Below the pieces are notes generated by a model, which did not search any database, was not told the origin of the DNA, and saw only the letters and a program-made list of their open reading frames with translations. Made by a program: the position numbers and the translations under genes. Below, piece after piece: positions 1 through 9,340 of a stretch of DNA of 64,000 nt (position 1 is its first letter; each line of letters starts with the position of its first letter). This DNA comes from Cytophagales bacterium (GTDB lineage: Bacteria; Bacteroidota; Bacteroidia; Cytophagales; JAAEPT01). The stretch spans positions 1 through 64,000 of the forward strand of contig JAAEPT010000036.1 of assembly GCA_024232295.1 (NCBI GenBank), in the 5' to 3' direction.

Positions 1-1032
<1,032 letters not shown>

Positions 1033-1040
1033 AATATAAA

Positions 1041-1072
1041 AAGAAAGGGAGACTCTTGTTCTCCTTTTTCTT
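1041..1072 (+). terminator. Hairpin between atpD and atpC, possible attenuator
   Basis: A purine-rich arm at 1041-1052 pairs with a pyrimidine arm at 1060-1072 with one bulge and one wobble, and is followed by a T-rich stretch. It sits between two genes whose products are needed in different amounts (three beta to one epsilon). Partial termination or mRNA processing here is an inference; the pairing is seen directly. Confidence 0.4.
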
Positions 1073-1091
1073 CATCTTTAAATTTGTTATT

Positions 1092-1337
1092 GTGTACTTA
1101 GAAGTTATTACACCAGATAAAAACGTCTACAAAGGCGAAGTTACTTCTGTTACATTACCAGGAGCAAAAAGTCCTTTTCAAGTATTGAATGATCACGCTT
1201 CTACCGTTTCTGCTTTAGAGGAAGGGAAGTTACTTATTCAAGAAGGTAAAGAAGTAAAGGTACTAGAAGTTGTTGGAGGTGTAGTAGAGGTATTGAATAA
1301 TAAGGTAATTGTATTGGCTGAAGGAATCAAAGCTTAA
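1092..1337 (+). CDS. atpC: F1F0 ATP synthase subunit epsilon (short form)
   Basis: Epsilon sits in the central stalk of F1, couples rotation to catalysis and can inhibit ATP hydrolysis. The frame can be extended to a TTG at 1056, but that start lies inside the hairpin after atpD and adds an atypical hydrophobic lead. The GTG at 1092 gives MYLEVITPDKNVYKG, the normal start of the family. The 81-residue product has the N-terminal beta-barrel domain (VTLPGAKSPFQVLNDH, then KEVKVLEVVGGVVEVLNNKV) and stops before the C-terminal helical hairpin found in longer epsilons. Short epsilons are common in Bacteroidota. The start codon choice is inferred from family length. Confidence 0.9.
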   Translation: MYLEVITPDKNVYKGEVTSVTLPGAKSPFQVLNDHASTVSALEEGKLLIQEGKEVKVLEVVGGVVEVLNNKVIVLAEGIKA

Positions 1338-1364
1338 TCAATTAATAAAAGACAAAATATAAAG

Positions 1365-1398
1365 AGGTTAGTCAATAAATTGGCTAACCTTTTTTTGT
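1365..1398 (+). terminator. Rho-independent terminator after atpC
   Basis: Arms 1365-1375 and 1380-1390 form an 11 bp stem with a TAAA loop and one G-T pair, followed by a run of seven T. It closes the atp operon before the divergent signalling genes. Confidence 0.9.
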
Positions 1399-1486
1399 AT
1401 AAAAATATCTTTATTGATTTATTTCATCTATAAATATGACTTTTGTCAGTATTTTTAGTACTTAAATCCTCTTATTTTACAATGTG

Positions 1487-3448
1487 ATGAATAAGTTTGA
1501 GCAGATATTGAATGCCAGTCCTAATCCTGTTATTATTTGTGATAAAAATCATAGGATTGACACTGTTAATAAAGCAGTAGTAGATAGCTTTGGATACTCT
1601 GATACGGAGTTAAGTGGTAAAAAAATTTATGAATTAATTCCAGCATTTCAAGAAGGTTGGGATGTTGTTGAAGAAGCTATTCATTCCTATGAAGGTAAGT
1701 TTACAGCTTTTAAGAAGAACCAAGACTTTTTATCTATTTACTTAAATATTACAGATTTTGATTATGATCATGAGGAGTATAAAGCAATTTGGATTTATAA
1801 TATCATGCCTTTATCCAATGTTAATAAAGCTCTTCAAGAAAGTCAGCAAAGACTAAATGCTGTAATTAATACAGCTGTTGATGGTATTATTACAATTAGC
1901 ACAAGAGGGATTATTGAATCTATCAATCCAGCAGGAGCTAAGTTGTTTGGTTATGAGCCACATGAGGTAATTGGTGAGAATATCATGATTTTTATGCCAG
2001 AGCCATACAGAAGTGCTCATGATGGATATTTGAAGAATTATCAGCGTACTCGTCAAGCAAAAATCATTGGAATTGGACGAGAAGTTGAAGGTCAGAAAAA
2101 AGATGGAACAATCTTTCCATTCAATTTAAGTACAAGTGAAGTTATTTTGGATGATCGTGTAATTTATACAGGAATTATCCATGATATAACAGAGCAAAAA
2201 GAAGCAAAAGAAAAACTACATCGTCTAAATATAGACCTTGAGAATAGGGTAGAGAAGAGAACTAGAGAGCTAGCTACATTAGTAAATCAACTAGAGGTTA
2301 CTAATCTTCACTTGGAAGAAGAAGTGCAAGAACGAAAGCTTACAGAAGAAGAGCTTGAGAAAAGTCAATTGTTATATACAAAAATAGCAGAAAATTTTCC
2401 TAATGGGATTATAAGTGTCATCAATCAGGAGTTGAAGTATCTTTTTATAGAAGGTAAAGAGTTAAAGAAACAGCCCGAAGATTGGTTGGGTCATTCAATT
2501 TTTGAGCGTTTTGATTCAGAGTACCATAAAGAATTGGAGATAAAACTAAGGAATGCTTTTCTAGGTACTACACAAACTTTTGAGTTGCCAATTCATGATG
2601 AGCTTTACATATTATATGTTGTTCCATTACAAGAGGGAAGAGAACCTGAAGGAAATCAATTACAACTACTTATTGTAGAAAAAAATGTAACAGAACTAAG
2701 GAAAGCAGAAGAAGAGACATATAAATCTTTGCAAAAGGAAAAACAGTTAAATGAATTGAAAACTAGGTTTGTTTCAATGGCTTCTCATGAATTTAGAACA
2801 CCATTAAGCACTATTCTTTCTTCTTCTTCATTAATTGCTCGATATGATAATGATGAAACTAAACCTAAAAGAGAAAAGCATATCGCACGTATTCAGTCAT
2901 CTGTTAAGAATTTAACTTCTATTCTTAATGATTTTTTATCTTTAGATAAGCTTGAACAAGGAAAAATTATGGTCAATCCTATACAATTTGATATGGTAGT
3001 CTTTGCAAAAGAATTGATTGATGAGATTGAGAATATGTTGAAAAATAAGCAAGAAATTGTTTATACCCATCAGGGAGAAGTAGGTGTAGTTTCCGATCAA
3101 AATGTTCTGAAGAATATTTGTTTGAATTTATTGTCCAATGCTATTAAATATTCTAATGAAGGTCAAAAAATACTTTTTCAATCAAAAATAGAAAATCAAA
3201 AAGTATCAATTTGGGTTCAAGATTACGGAATAGGTATTCCTGAAGAAGAGCAAAGTCATTTGTTTGAACGTTTTTTTAGAGCTCAAAATGCTACAAATAT
3301 TCAAGGTACAGGGTTGGGGTTAAATATTGTGAAGAAGTATGTTGATTTGTTAGATGGGGAAATTCATTTTGAAAGTAAAGAAAATGAAGGAACTACCTTT
3401 TGTGTTTCATTTAAAATAGAAAATCATGAAAAAGATATTGCTAATTGA
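1487..3448 (+). CDS. Multi-PAS sensor histidine kinase with a FixL-like PAS domain
   Basis: This is a two-component sensor kinase with no membrane segment, so probably cytoplasmic. Starts are GTG at 1484 or the adjacent ATG at 1487; I chose ATG. In order it has a PAS domain (about 1-108), a second PAS (about 118-236), a coiled coil (237-295), a diverged PAS-like region (296-408), a HisKA domain with SHEFRTPL and phospho-acceptor His434, and a HATPase domain with NLLSNAIKYS, DYGIGIP, LFERFFR and GTGLGL. The second PAS matches the FixL oxygen-sensing domain closely: MPEPYR then HDGYL with His178, and IIGIGR with Arg198. In FixL the equivalent His binds heme and the Arg contacts bound O2. Heme binding here is inferred. 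Its 3' end overlaps the response regulator gene by 23 bp, so they are co-translated partners. Confidence 0.93.
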   Translation: MNKFEQILNASPNPVIICDKNHRIDTVNKAVVDSFGYSDTELSGKKIYELIPAFQEGWDVVEEAIHSYEGKFTAFKKNQDFLSIYLNITDFDYDHEEYKAIWIYNIMPLSNVNKALQESQQRLNAVINTAVDGIITISTRGIIESINPAGAKLFGYEPHEVIGENIMIFMPEPYRSAHDGYLKNYQRTRQAKIIGIGREVEGQKKDGTIFPFNLSTSEVILDDRVIYTGIIHDITEQKEAKEKLHRLNIDLENRVEKRTRELATLVNQLEVTNLHLEEEVQERKLTEEELEKSQLLYTKIAENFPNGIISVINQELKYLFIEGKELKKQPEDWLGHSIFERFDSEYHKELEIKLRNAFLGTTQTFELPIHDELYILYVVPLQEGREPEGNQLQLLIVEKNVTELRKAEEETYKSLQKEKQLNELKTRFVSMASHEFRTPLSTILSSSSLIARYDNDETKPKREKHIARIQSSVKNLTSILNDFLSLDKLEQGKIMVNPIQFDMVVFAKELIDEIENMLKNKQEIVYTHQGEVGVVSDQNVLKNICLNLLSNAIKYSNEGQKILFQSKIENQKVSIWVQDYGIGIPEEEQSHLFERFFRAQNATNIQGTGLGLNIVKKYVDLLDGEIHFESKENEGTTFCVSFKIENHEKDIAN

Positions 3449-4487
3449 GGATAATTTTGAGATGCGTGAAAATACTGCTGAAATTTTAGAACTAGCAGGT
3501 TATGATGTGATTACTGCAGAGAATGGGAAAATAGGAGTTGCTTCAGCAAAACAATATCTTCCAGATTTAATTTTATGTGATGTCATGATGCCTGAGCTTG
3601 ATGGTTATGGTGTTTTGTATATGTTGGGGAAAAATGTAGATACAGCAAGTATACCATTTATTTTTTTGACAGCAAAAGCAGAACGTAGTGATTTTCGTAA
3701 AGGAATGAACTTGGGAGCAGATGATTATCTTACCAAGCCATTCGAAGAAATGGATTTGTTAGAAGCAGTTGAAACTCGCTTTATGAGAAATGATGTGATT
3801 AAGCAACAATATGAACAGAATATTGATGGTTTAGATCGTTTCTTTAGTTCTATTACTGAAGGGCAAGATGAGTTGATCAAACTATCTAAGGAGAGAAAAC
3901 ATCGTATTTTTAAAAAGAAAGAAGTTCTATTTCATGAAGGAGATTATCCAAATATTTTGTTTTTCATTGAAAAAGGTAGAGTGAAGGTTTCTAAGATGAA
4001 TGAAGATGGGAAAGAGTATGTGACTAACTTATATGGTGAAGGAGATTTTGTTGGTTATATGTCTTTGTTGGAGGATGTAGATTATACAGAGACTGCAATT
4101 GCGATGGATAATACAGAGGTATATATGTTGCCTAAAGAGGATTTCACTGAATTGATTTATCGTAATAAAGAAGTTGCTTCTCAGTTTATGAAGATGTTAT
4201 CACGTAATTTAATAGAGAAAGAACAACAGTTATTGGATTTAGCTTATAATACAGTTCGTAAACGTGTGGCTGATGCTTTACTTCGTTTAAGAGATAAATA
4301 TATTGAAACTGGGGAAAATACGTTTTCTATTTCGATTTCTAGAGATGATTTGGCAAGTATTGTGGGTACGGCCACAGAATCAGTAATTCGTACATTGTCT
4401 TCATTCAAAGAAGATAGTATGATTGAGATCAAAGGAAGTAAGATCAAAATTATCAATGAAGAAGGTTTAAGAAATCTAAGATATTAG
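3426..4487 (+). CDS. Response regulator fused to a CRP/FNR-family transcription factor
   Basis: The protein has an N-terminal receiver domain (about 2-118) with acidic residues E8 and D9, phospho-acceptor D52, T82 and K104. A cyclic-nucleotide-binding-like beta-roll follows (about 148-262, containing LFFIEKGRVKVSKMNEDGKE and GEGDFVGYMSLLED), then a CRP-type helix-turn-helix (about 275-350, SRDDLASIVGTATESVIRTL). It should act as a phosphorylation-controlled DNA-binding regulator. The only cysteine is next to D52, so it does not carry an FNR-type iron-sulfur cluster. The overlap with the kinase gene makes this the cognate pair. Such REC-CRP fusions occur in Bacteroidota. The architecture condenses the FixJ and FixK steps into one protein, which is an inference. 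Its target genes cannot be seen here. Confidence 0.93.
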   Translation: MKKILLIEDNFEMRENTAEILELAGYDVITAENGKIGVASAKQYLPDLILCDVMMPELDGYGVLYMLGKNVDTASIPFIFLTAKAERSDFRKGMNLGADDYLTKPFEEMDLLEAVETRFMRNDVIKQQYEQNIDGLDRFFSSITEGQDELIKLSKERKHRIFKKKEVLFHEGDYPNILFFIEKGRVKVSKMNEDGKEYVTNLYGEGDFVGYMSLLEDVDYTETAIAMDNTEVYMLPKEDFTELIYRNKEVASQFMKMLSRNLIEKEQQLLDLAYNTVRKRVADALLRLRDKYIETGENTFSISISRDDLASIVGTATESVIRTLSSFKEDSMIEIKGSKIKIINEEGLRNLRY

Positions 4488-4603
4488 CATGTGAAAATTT
4501 GGCTAAATATATAGATTAGAATTATGCTAGCAAGTATAATAAATACCTTTTCTGGAACACCTTGATATTTTGTGTTTTGGGAGTTTGTTTCTCTTTCTGT
4601 CAT
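4484..4603 (-). CDS. Possible small single-pass membrane protein, 39 residues
   Basis: An ATG-to-TAA frame encodes 39 residues: a polar N-terminal half (MTERETNSQNTKYQGVPEK) followed by a clean hydrophobic segment (VFIILASIILIYIFSQIF) and a final Cys. Its stop overlaps the stop of the convergent regulator gene by four bases. It lies downstream of frr in the same direction but beyond a terminator, so it would need its own promoter, and I found no strong one. No family is recognised. The polar-then-hydrophobic arrangement is typical of real small membrane proteins, but AT-rich DNA can produce such frames by chance. Confidence 0.4.
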   Translation of the reverse strand: MTERETNSQNTKYQGVPEKVFIILASIILIYIFSQIFTC

Positions 4604-4661
4604 AGTTTGTTTTTTTTATAGTGTATAAAAATAAATTACTGTAAAAATAGTGTAGGTAACT

Positions 4662-4748
4662 ATGAATAGTCCAAAAAGTGAATTATATAATTTGGTGTTT
4701 TTCATTGTATTTTTGTTAAGTATATTTGGTATATACAGAACAAGGTGA
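4662..4748 (+). CDS. Possible very small membrane protein, 28 residues
   Basis: An ATG-to-TGA frame encodes 28 residues with a short polar start (MNSPKSELYN), a hydrophobic stretch (LVFFIVFLLSIFGIY) and a basic end (RTR). A strong bidirectional terminator follows 20 bp downstream. There is no recognised family and no convincing promoter. It is reported because the intergenic region is otherwise empty and the charge pattern fits an N-out/C-in membrane peptide. Chance in AT-rich sequence is a serious alternative. Confidence 0.25.
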   Translation: MNSPKSELYNLVFFIVFLLSIFGIYRTR

Positions 4749-4767
4749 AAAGGTTGCTTGTGGATAT

Positions 4768-4807
4768 AAAAAAAGGAGTCTGTTTTTTAAAACAAACTCC
4801 TTTTTTT
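4768..4807. terminator. Bidirectional terminator between the regulator region and frr
   Basis: A run of A and GGAGT at 4768-4779 pairs with ACTCC and a run of T at 4796-4807. The inner bases also pair except for one mismatch, so the stem is about 19 bp. A on one side and T on the other make it work on both strands; it ends the pyrH-frr unit on the minus strand. Confidence 0.9.
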
Positions 4808-4822
4808 AAGCTTAAATAGAGA

Positions 4823-5386
4823 TTAGATACTCATAATTTCGGCTTCTTTTGTTTTTAATAAGTCATCAATTTTTTTAGAATAAGAGTCGGTTAACTTTTG
4901 AACACTGTCTTCAGCGTCTTTTACTGCATCTTCAGAAGCAGTTCCCTCTTTTTGTAATTTCTTTAACTCATTATTTGTGTCTTTTCTTGCAGAACGAATA
5001 CCAACTTTCCCAGTTTCCCCTTTCGCTTGTGCTTGTTTTGCCAATTCTTTTCTTCTTTCCTCTGTAAGAGCAGGAATATGAATACGAATTGTTTCTCCAT
5101 CATTTTGAGGAGCAAAACCTAAGTTTGCATTGATAATAGCACGCTCAATATCTACAATGATTTGCTTTTCCCAAGGCTTGATTGCAAATGTACGAGCGTC
5201 AGGAGTGGTAACAGATGCTACTTGACTAAGTGGAGTAGGAGCTCCATAATATTCAACCATTACTCCTTTTAACATGTCAGGGTGAGCTTTTCCAGCACGT
5301 AATTTACTCAACTCAACTTCTGTATGCTTAATGGCTCTATCCATTGATTCTTTGGCACTATCCAAAAGAAATTCAATCTCTTCCAT
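4823..5386 (-). CDS. frr: Ribosome recycling factor
   Basis: This factor splits post-termination ribosomes together with EF-G, whose gene fusA is also in this window. The 187-residue product has the usual length and the full family pattern: an N-terminal helix with LSKLRAGKAHPDML, the beta domain with EYYGAPTPLSQVASV and KPWEKQ, and the long C-terminal helices with GETVR-like GETIRIHIPALTEERRKEL and KVGIRSARKD. It lies 16 bp downstream of pyrH, the conserved order, and ends just before a bidirectional terminator. Nothing unusual is seen. Confidence 0.98.
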   Translation of the reverse strand: MEEIEFLLDSAKESMDRAIKHTEVELSKLRAGKAHPDMLKGVMVEYYGAPTPLSQVASVTTPDARTFAIKPWEKQIIVDIERAIINANLGFAPQNDGETIRIHIPALTEERRKELAKQAQAKGETGKVGIRSARKDTNNELKKLQKEGTASEDAVKDAEDSVQKLTDSYSKKIDDLLKTKEAEIMSI

Positions 5387-5402
5387 GATATTCTATATTT
5401 AC

Positions 5403-6107
5403 TTATTTTACAATTGTACCTACGTTTTCTCCCTGCACTAATTTCTGTAAATTTCCAGGTTTATTCATATCAAACACAATGATTGGTAAGTTATTTTCCT
5501 CACAAAGTGTAAAAGCAGTCATGTCCATTACTTTTAACCCTTTGTCGTAAATCTCTTTGAAAGACAATTGGTCAAATTTAGTGGCAGAACTATCTTTTTC
5601 TGGATCAGCTGTGTAAATTCCGTCTACACGTGTTCCTTTTAATACTGCGTCAGCTTCAATTTCAATTGCTCTCAAACTAGCTGCTGAATCTGTTGTGAAA
5701 TATGGATTTCCTGTTCCAGCTCCAAAAATTACAATACGTCCTTTTTCTAAATGACGAACTGCTCTTCTACGAATGTAGTTTTCTGCAACTTCTTGAACAT
5801 GCAAGCCAGACATCAATCGAGTAATCAGCCCTTCTTTTTCCAAAGCACCTTGTAGTGCCATGCTATTGATAAGTGTAGCTAGCATTCCCATGTAATCTCC
5901 TTGTACACGGTCAATTCCAGTAGCACTTGCTTGTACTCCTCTAAATATGTTACCACCACCAATCACAATTGCTACTTCAATACCTTGGTCTATAATGGCC
6001 TTGATTTCTGTAGCATATTGTTGCAATCTTTTTGGATCTATTCCATAAGCTTCTTCACCTAATAAGGCTTCTCCACTTAATTTCAAAAGGACTCTCTTGT
6101 ATGTCAT
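5403..6107 (-). CDS. pyrH: UMP kinase
   Basis: The enzyme phosphorylates UMP to UDP with ATP in pyrimidine nucleotide synthesis. The 234-residue product shows the amino-acid-kinase fold motifs: KLSGEALLG at the N-terminus, [10 protein letters not shown] in the glycine-rich nucleotide loop, [15 protein letters not shown], and [16 protein letters not shown] with the substrate-binding threonines. The C-terminal [19 protein letters not shown] is also standard. It is the first gene of a pyrH-frr unit and is transcribed divergently from the M1 peptidase gene. Confidence 0.98.
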   Translation of the reverse strand: MTYKRVLLKLSGEALLGEEAYGIDPKRLQQYATEIKAIIDQGIEVAIVIGGGNIFRGVQASATGIDRVQGDYMGMLATLINSMALQGALEKEGLITRLMSGLHVQEVAENYIRRRAVRHLEKGRIVIFGAGTGNPYFTTDSAASLRAIEIEADAVLKGTRVDGIYTADPEKDSSATKFDQLSFKEIYDKGLKVMDMTAFTLCEENNLPIIVFDMNKPGNLQKLVQGENVGTIVK

Positions 6108-6129
6108 ATAGCTGTATTTTCGAATTGAG

Positions 6130-6158
6130 TAAATATATATTCTTTTTTTGAAAACAAA
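6130..6158 (-). promoter_or_regulatory. Candidate promoter of pyrH-frr
   Basis: Read on the minus strand there is TTTG (6155-6158), a 17 nt spacer and TATATTTA (6130-6137), one mismatch from the Bacteroidota minus-7 element TAnnTTTG. The pyrH start is 23 bp further. The spacer is slightly shorter than usual, so this is a moderate call. Confidence 0.4.
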
Positions 6159-6259
6159 ATCTACTTTTTAGTCTTTTGTTGAGTTTTTTTTTAAAAGTCT
6201 TTCTTTCTTACCAATAAACCTTATTTTAGTGCTTTGTTTCTTGAAAATATAAAGTTGCT

Positions 6260-8875
6260 ATGACTTTGAAATATACCTTTTGGAGTACGTTTTTTGTTTT
6301 TTTATTAGCATCATGTACGACTCTAATCAAACCTTCTAGTTCAAATTTAACAAACCCTAATCATACTAAATCTAGGCAAGATACAGTTGTGCAAGATTCA
6401 ATAGGTTCTCAAGAAGAAATAAAAGTAGTGGAAAAAGCTACCATTAAAAAAAAGAAGTATAAACCATCTCGTGAGAAAACAACAGACTTAATACATACTA
6501 AACTTCAAGTTTCTTTTGACTGGGAGAAACAGTATTTATACGGAGTAGCCAATTTACAATTGAAACCTTATTTTTATCAACAAAACCAAGTTGTTTTGGA
6601 TGCAAAGGGTTTTGATGTTTCTTATGTTCAATTAGTTAAAGAAGAAGAAGTTAAAAACCTTAATTTTACTTATGATTCTTTGAGGTTAACTATTGAATTA
6701 GATACATTTTATACAAAAGATGAACAATACGAGCTTGAAATAAAGTATGTGGCAAAACCAAATGAATTGACTATTGATATTGGTCATGGAAAAGGTGTTG
6801 TTGGGAGAAAAGGATTATACTTTATTAATCCTTTGGGTAAAGAAAAAGGAAAACCTAAACAAATTTGGACACAGGGAGAGCCAGAATCAGCTTCTTGTTG
6901 GTTTCCTACAATAGATGCTCCCAATGAAAAAACAACTCAAGAATTGTATATTACTGTTGATACAACTTATCAGACAATATCAAATGGAGATTTGATTTTT
7001 ACAAGAGATAATGGTAATGGTACAGCAACTCACTATTGGGTACAAAATAAACCACATGCACCTTATTTGGTGATGATGACTATTGGTGATTTTTTTAAGT
7101 ATGAGGAGCTTTTAGGCAACTTGGAAATAAATTATTATGTAGAGAAAAAGTACAAACAAGAGGCAAAAGCTATTTTTGGAAATACTCCAGAAATGATTCA
7201 ATTCTTCTCTGGTAAACTTAAACATGACTTTCCTTGGGATAAATATTCACAAGTTGCTGTAAGAGATTTTGTGTCTGGAGCTATGGAAAATACTTCAGCT
7301 TCTGTCTTTTTAGAAAATATTCAAACAACAGAAAAAGAACGTTTAGATAGGAATTGGGAGTTTATCATTGCTCATGAGTTATTTCATCAATGGTTTGGTG
7401 ATTTAGTAACATGTGAATCATGGAGTCATATTACATTGAATGAAGCTTTTGCAACTTATTCAGAGTACTTATGGACAGAACATAAATATGGGGAAAATGA
7501 AGCAGATTATGTTTATGAAAGTTTTTGGAATGAATATTTGAGGGAATCAAAGAAGTATGAAGAGCCTTTGATTCGTTATCATTACGATCATCCTAGAGAG
7601 CTTTTTGATTCTCATTCATATAGCAAAGGAGCACTTGTTGTGAGAATGTTACACTTGTATGTGGGAGATGAAGCTTTTTGGGCATCATTACATTACTATT
7701 TAAAAGAACATTCTTTTTCTGATGTTGAAGTTGATGAATTGCGATTAGCATTTGAAGATGTGACAGGGAAGGATTTGAAATGGTTTTTTGATCAATGGTT
7801 TCATAGACCAGGACATCCAGATATTGTTGTTCAACAATTTTATGATGATTCCACAGGAGTATTAGAGGTAAATGTTTTGCAGCTTCAAGAGGAGGTTTAT
7901 CAGTTACCTTGTCAATTAAATGTTTGGGTGAAAGGGAATTTACAAGAGGAGGAAATATTAATTACTCAGAAATCTCAGATGTTTGAGTTTCAAGTAGGTA
8001 AAAAACCAGATTTGGTAGTATTTGATCCTAAAAAACAGATTTTAGGTTTAGTCACTCATGTTAAATCAGAAGAAGAGTTGAAGTTTCAGTTTGAGCATGA
8101 AAAAGGTTATTTTCAGCAAAAAGAAGTTGTAAATAGGATGGCTTCTTATCCTTTTGTTGATACAACTTTTTTTAAGAAAGCATTAATTCACCCTTTTTGG
8201 AAAATTAGAGAACAAAGTCTACGATCATTGGAGAACAAACCTGTTTCCTTGAGTATGTTGCCTATTATTGAAAGAATGGCACTTAAAGATAGTAGATCTA
8301 ATGTTAGAAAAGGAGCTTTAAAAATGTTGTTAACCCAAGAAGATTCTCTTCATACCTTTTTGCCTACTTATCAAGAAGCAATATATGATTCGTCATATAT
8401 GGTGATTGGTCAAGCTTTGAGTATTTACCTTGATATGGCGGATGAAGTGGATGGAGAAGTGGAGTTGTATGAGCGAGATACTCATTTTCCTGTAGTATCT
8501 GCATTAGCTAATTATTATATTAAGAAAAAAGATTTATCAAAGCTTGATTGGTTTCGACAGAAATTTGAAACAGATTTAAAAGCAGTCTATCAAATCAACT
8601 TTTCGAGTTTACTTTGTCAGTATCTTATGATGTTTGATGAGCAAGAACAAATTAGTTTCTTGTATGAGATTTACAAGAAGGATATTACAGGAGAACATTA
8701 TTATCAAAGAATGGCTAGGTATCGTTTGTATTATTCTGTTGCAAAACATAAAGATCAAATCACTCCAATAGTCTTGGAGACAGTAGATAAGCTCAGAAAA
8801 AGAATGAGAGAGGAGGAGACAAATCCATATCTTATAAGTAAATATCAGAACACTTTTGAGAAGAACTTGGAGTGA
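6260..8875 (+). CDS. M1-family zinc aminopeptidase, lipoprotein
   Basis: The protein is predicted to remove N-terminal amino acids from peptides at the cell envelope. The N-terminus has a short lipoprotein signal ending in LLAS-C with the lipid-bearing Cys19, then a Ser/Asn/Thr linker. The M1 domain has the substrate motif GAMEN at 340-344 and the zinc site HELFH at 372-376 with the third ligand Glu395 (LNEAF), spaced as in the family. The C-terminal part (after about 610) looks like helical repeats, for example RSNVRKGALKMLL, similar to the HEAT-like domain of larger M1 enzymes. At 871 residues it is complete. It stands alone between pyrH and the tRNA cluster. Its substrate is unknown. Confidence 0.93.
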   Translation: MTLKYTFWSTFFVFLLASCTTLIKPSSSNLTNPNHTKSRQDTVVQDSIGSQEEIKVVEKATIKKKKYKPSREKTTDLIHTKLQVSFDWEKQYLYGVANLQLKPYFYQQNQVVLDAKGFDVSYVQLVKEEEVKNLNFTYDSLRLTIELDTFYTKDEQYELEIKYVAKPNELTIDIGHGKGVVGRKGLYFINPLGKEKGKPKQIWTQGEPESASCWFPTIDAPNEKTTQELYITVDTTYQTISNGDLIFTRDNGNGTATHYWVQNKPHAPYLVMMTIGDFFKYEELLGNLEINYYVEKKYKQEAKAIFGNTPEMIQFFSGKLKHDFPWDKYSQVAVRDFVSGAMENTSASVFLENIQTTEKERLDRNWEFIIAHELFHQWFGDLVTCESWSHITLNEAFATYSEYLWTEHKYGENEADYVYESFWNEYLRESKKYEEPLIRYHYDHPRELFDSHSYSKGALVVRMLHLYVGDEAFWASLHYYLKEHSFSDVEVDELRLAFEDVTGKDLKWFFDQWFHRPGHPDIVVQQFYDDSTGVLEVNVLQLQEEVYQLPCQLNVWVKGNLQEEEILITQKSQMFEFQVGKKPDLVVFDPKKQILGLVTHVKSEEELKFQFEHEKGYFQQKEVVNRMASYPFVDTTFFKKALIHPFWKIREQSLRSLENKPVSLSMLPIIERMALKDSRSNVRKGALKMLLTQEDSLHTFLPTYQEAIYDSSYMVIGQALSIYLDMADEVDGEVELYERDTHFPVVSALANYYIKKKDLSKLDWFRQKFETDLKAVYQINFSSLLCQYLMMFDEQEQISFLYEIYKKDITGEHYYQRMARYRLYYSVAKHKDQITPIVLETVDKLRKRMREEETNPYLISKYQNTFEKNLE

Positions 8876-8909
8876 AATGATTAATAAATTTCAAAAAAAA
8901 ATAGAAACA

Positions 8910-8940
8910 TTTGATTTTATTAAAAAAGGTACTACTTTTG
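8910..8940 (+). promoter_or_regulatory. Promoter of the tRNA-Tyr/Gly/Thr-tuf unit
   Basis: There is an exact match to the Bacteroidota housekeeping promoter: TTTG at 8910-8913, a 19 nt spacer, and TACTTTTG at 8933-8940. Transcription should begin near 8946, about 36 nt before tRNA-Tyr. Confidence 0.85.
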
Positions 8941-8981
8941 TGAACCAGTTTTAGATAACTCTATCGGTTTTCTAAGAAAAA

Positions 8982-9064
8982 GGGGAGATTCCAGAGCGGC
9001 CAAATGGGACGGACTGTAACTCCGTTGTCGTAAGACTTCGCAGGTTCGAATCCTGCTCTCCCCA
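8982..9064 (+). tRNA. tRNA-Tyr (GTA)
   Basis: The 83 nt gene has a 7 bp acceptor stem (GGGGAGA with TCTCCCC), an anticodon loop CTGTAAC holding GTA, a long variable arm as expected for bacterial tRNA-Tyr, and a T loop TTCGAAT. The CCA end is not encoded. It is first in a three-tRNA group ahead of tuf. Confidence 0.97.
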
Positions 9065-9103
9065 CAAAGTAATTAATGTTTCGCTCCTGTTTTAGGAGTG
9101 TAA

Positions 9104-9176
9104 GCGGGAGTAGCTCAGCTGGTAGAGCGACAGCCTTCCAAGCTGTAGGTCGCGAGTTCGAACCTCGTCTCCCGCT
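9104..9176 (+). tRNA. tRNA-Gly (TCC)
   Basis: The 73 nt gene has acceptor stem GCGGGAG with CTCCCGC, anticodon stem ACAGC/GCTGT and loop CTTCCAA with anticodon TCC, and T loop TTCGAAC. The CCA end is not encoded. A small hairpin (about 9083-9099) lies in the spacer before it and may help processing. Confidence 0.97.
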
Positions 9177-9192
9177 CTCGAAGAGAGAGTAA

Positions 9193-9264
9193 GCCGATGT
9201 AGCTCAGTGGTAGAGTATTTCCTTGGTAAGGAAAAGGTCACGGGTTCAAGTCCCGTCATTGGCT
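9193..9264 (+). tRNA. tRNA-Thr (GGT)
   Basis: The 72 nt gene has acceptor stem GCCGATG with CATTGGC (one G-T pair), anticodon stem TTTCC/GGAAA with loop TTGGTAA and anticodon GGT, and T loop TTCAAGT. The CCA end is not encoded. It lies 76 bp before tuf, the conserved Bacteroidota arrangement. Confidence 0.97.
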
Positions 9265-9340
9265 CTGGTTGCTCTTTTTTTGTTGTATAAAGATTTATTT
9301 TAAGAATTTTATAGTTTTAATTAATTAGGGCTTTTCAAAT

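Noticed and set aside
1056-1091. Upstream TTG start of atpC giving a hydrophobic lead
   Set aside because: It lies inside the intergenic hairpin and is not part of the family; the extra residues come from a T-rich stretch.
3426-4487. REC-CRP protein as an iron-sulfur FNR
   Set aside because: Only one cysteine is present, beside the phosphorylated aspartate; the N-terminal cysteine set of FNR is missing.
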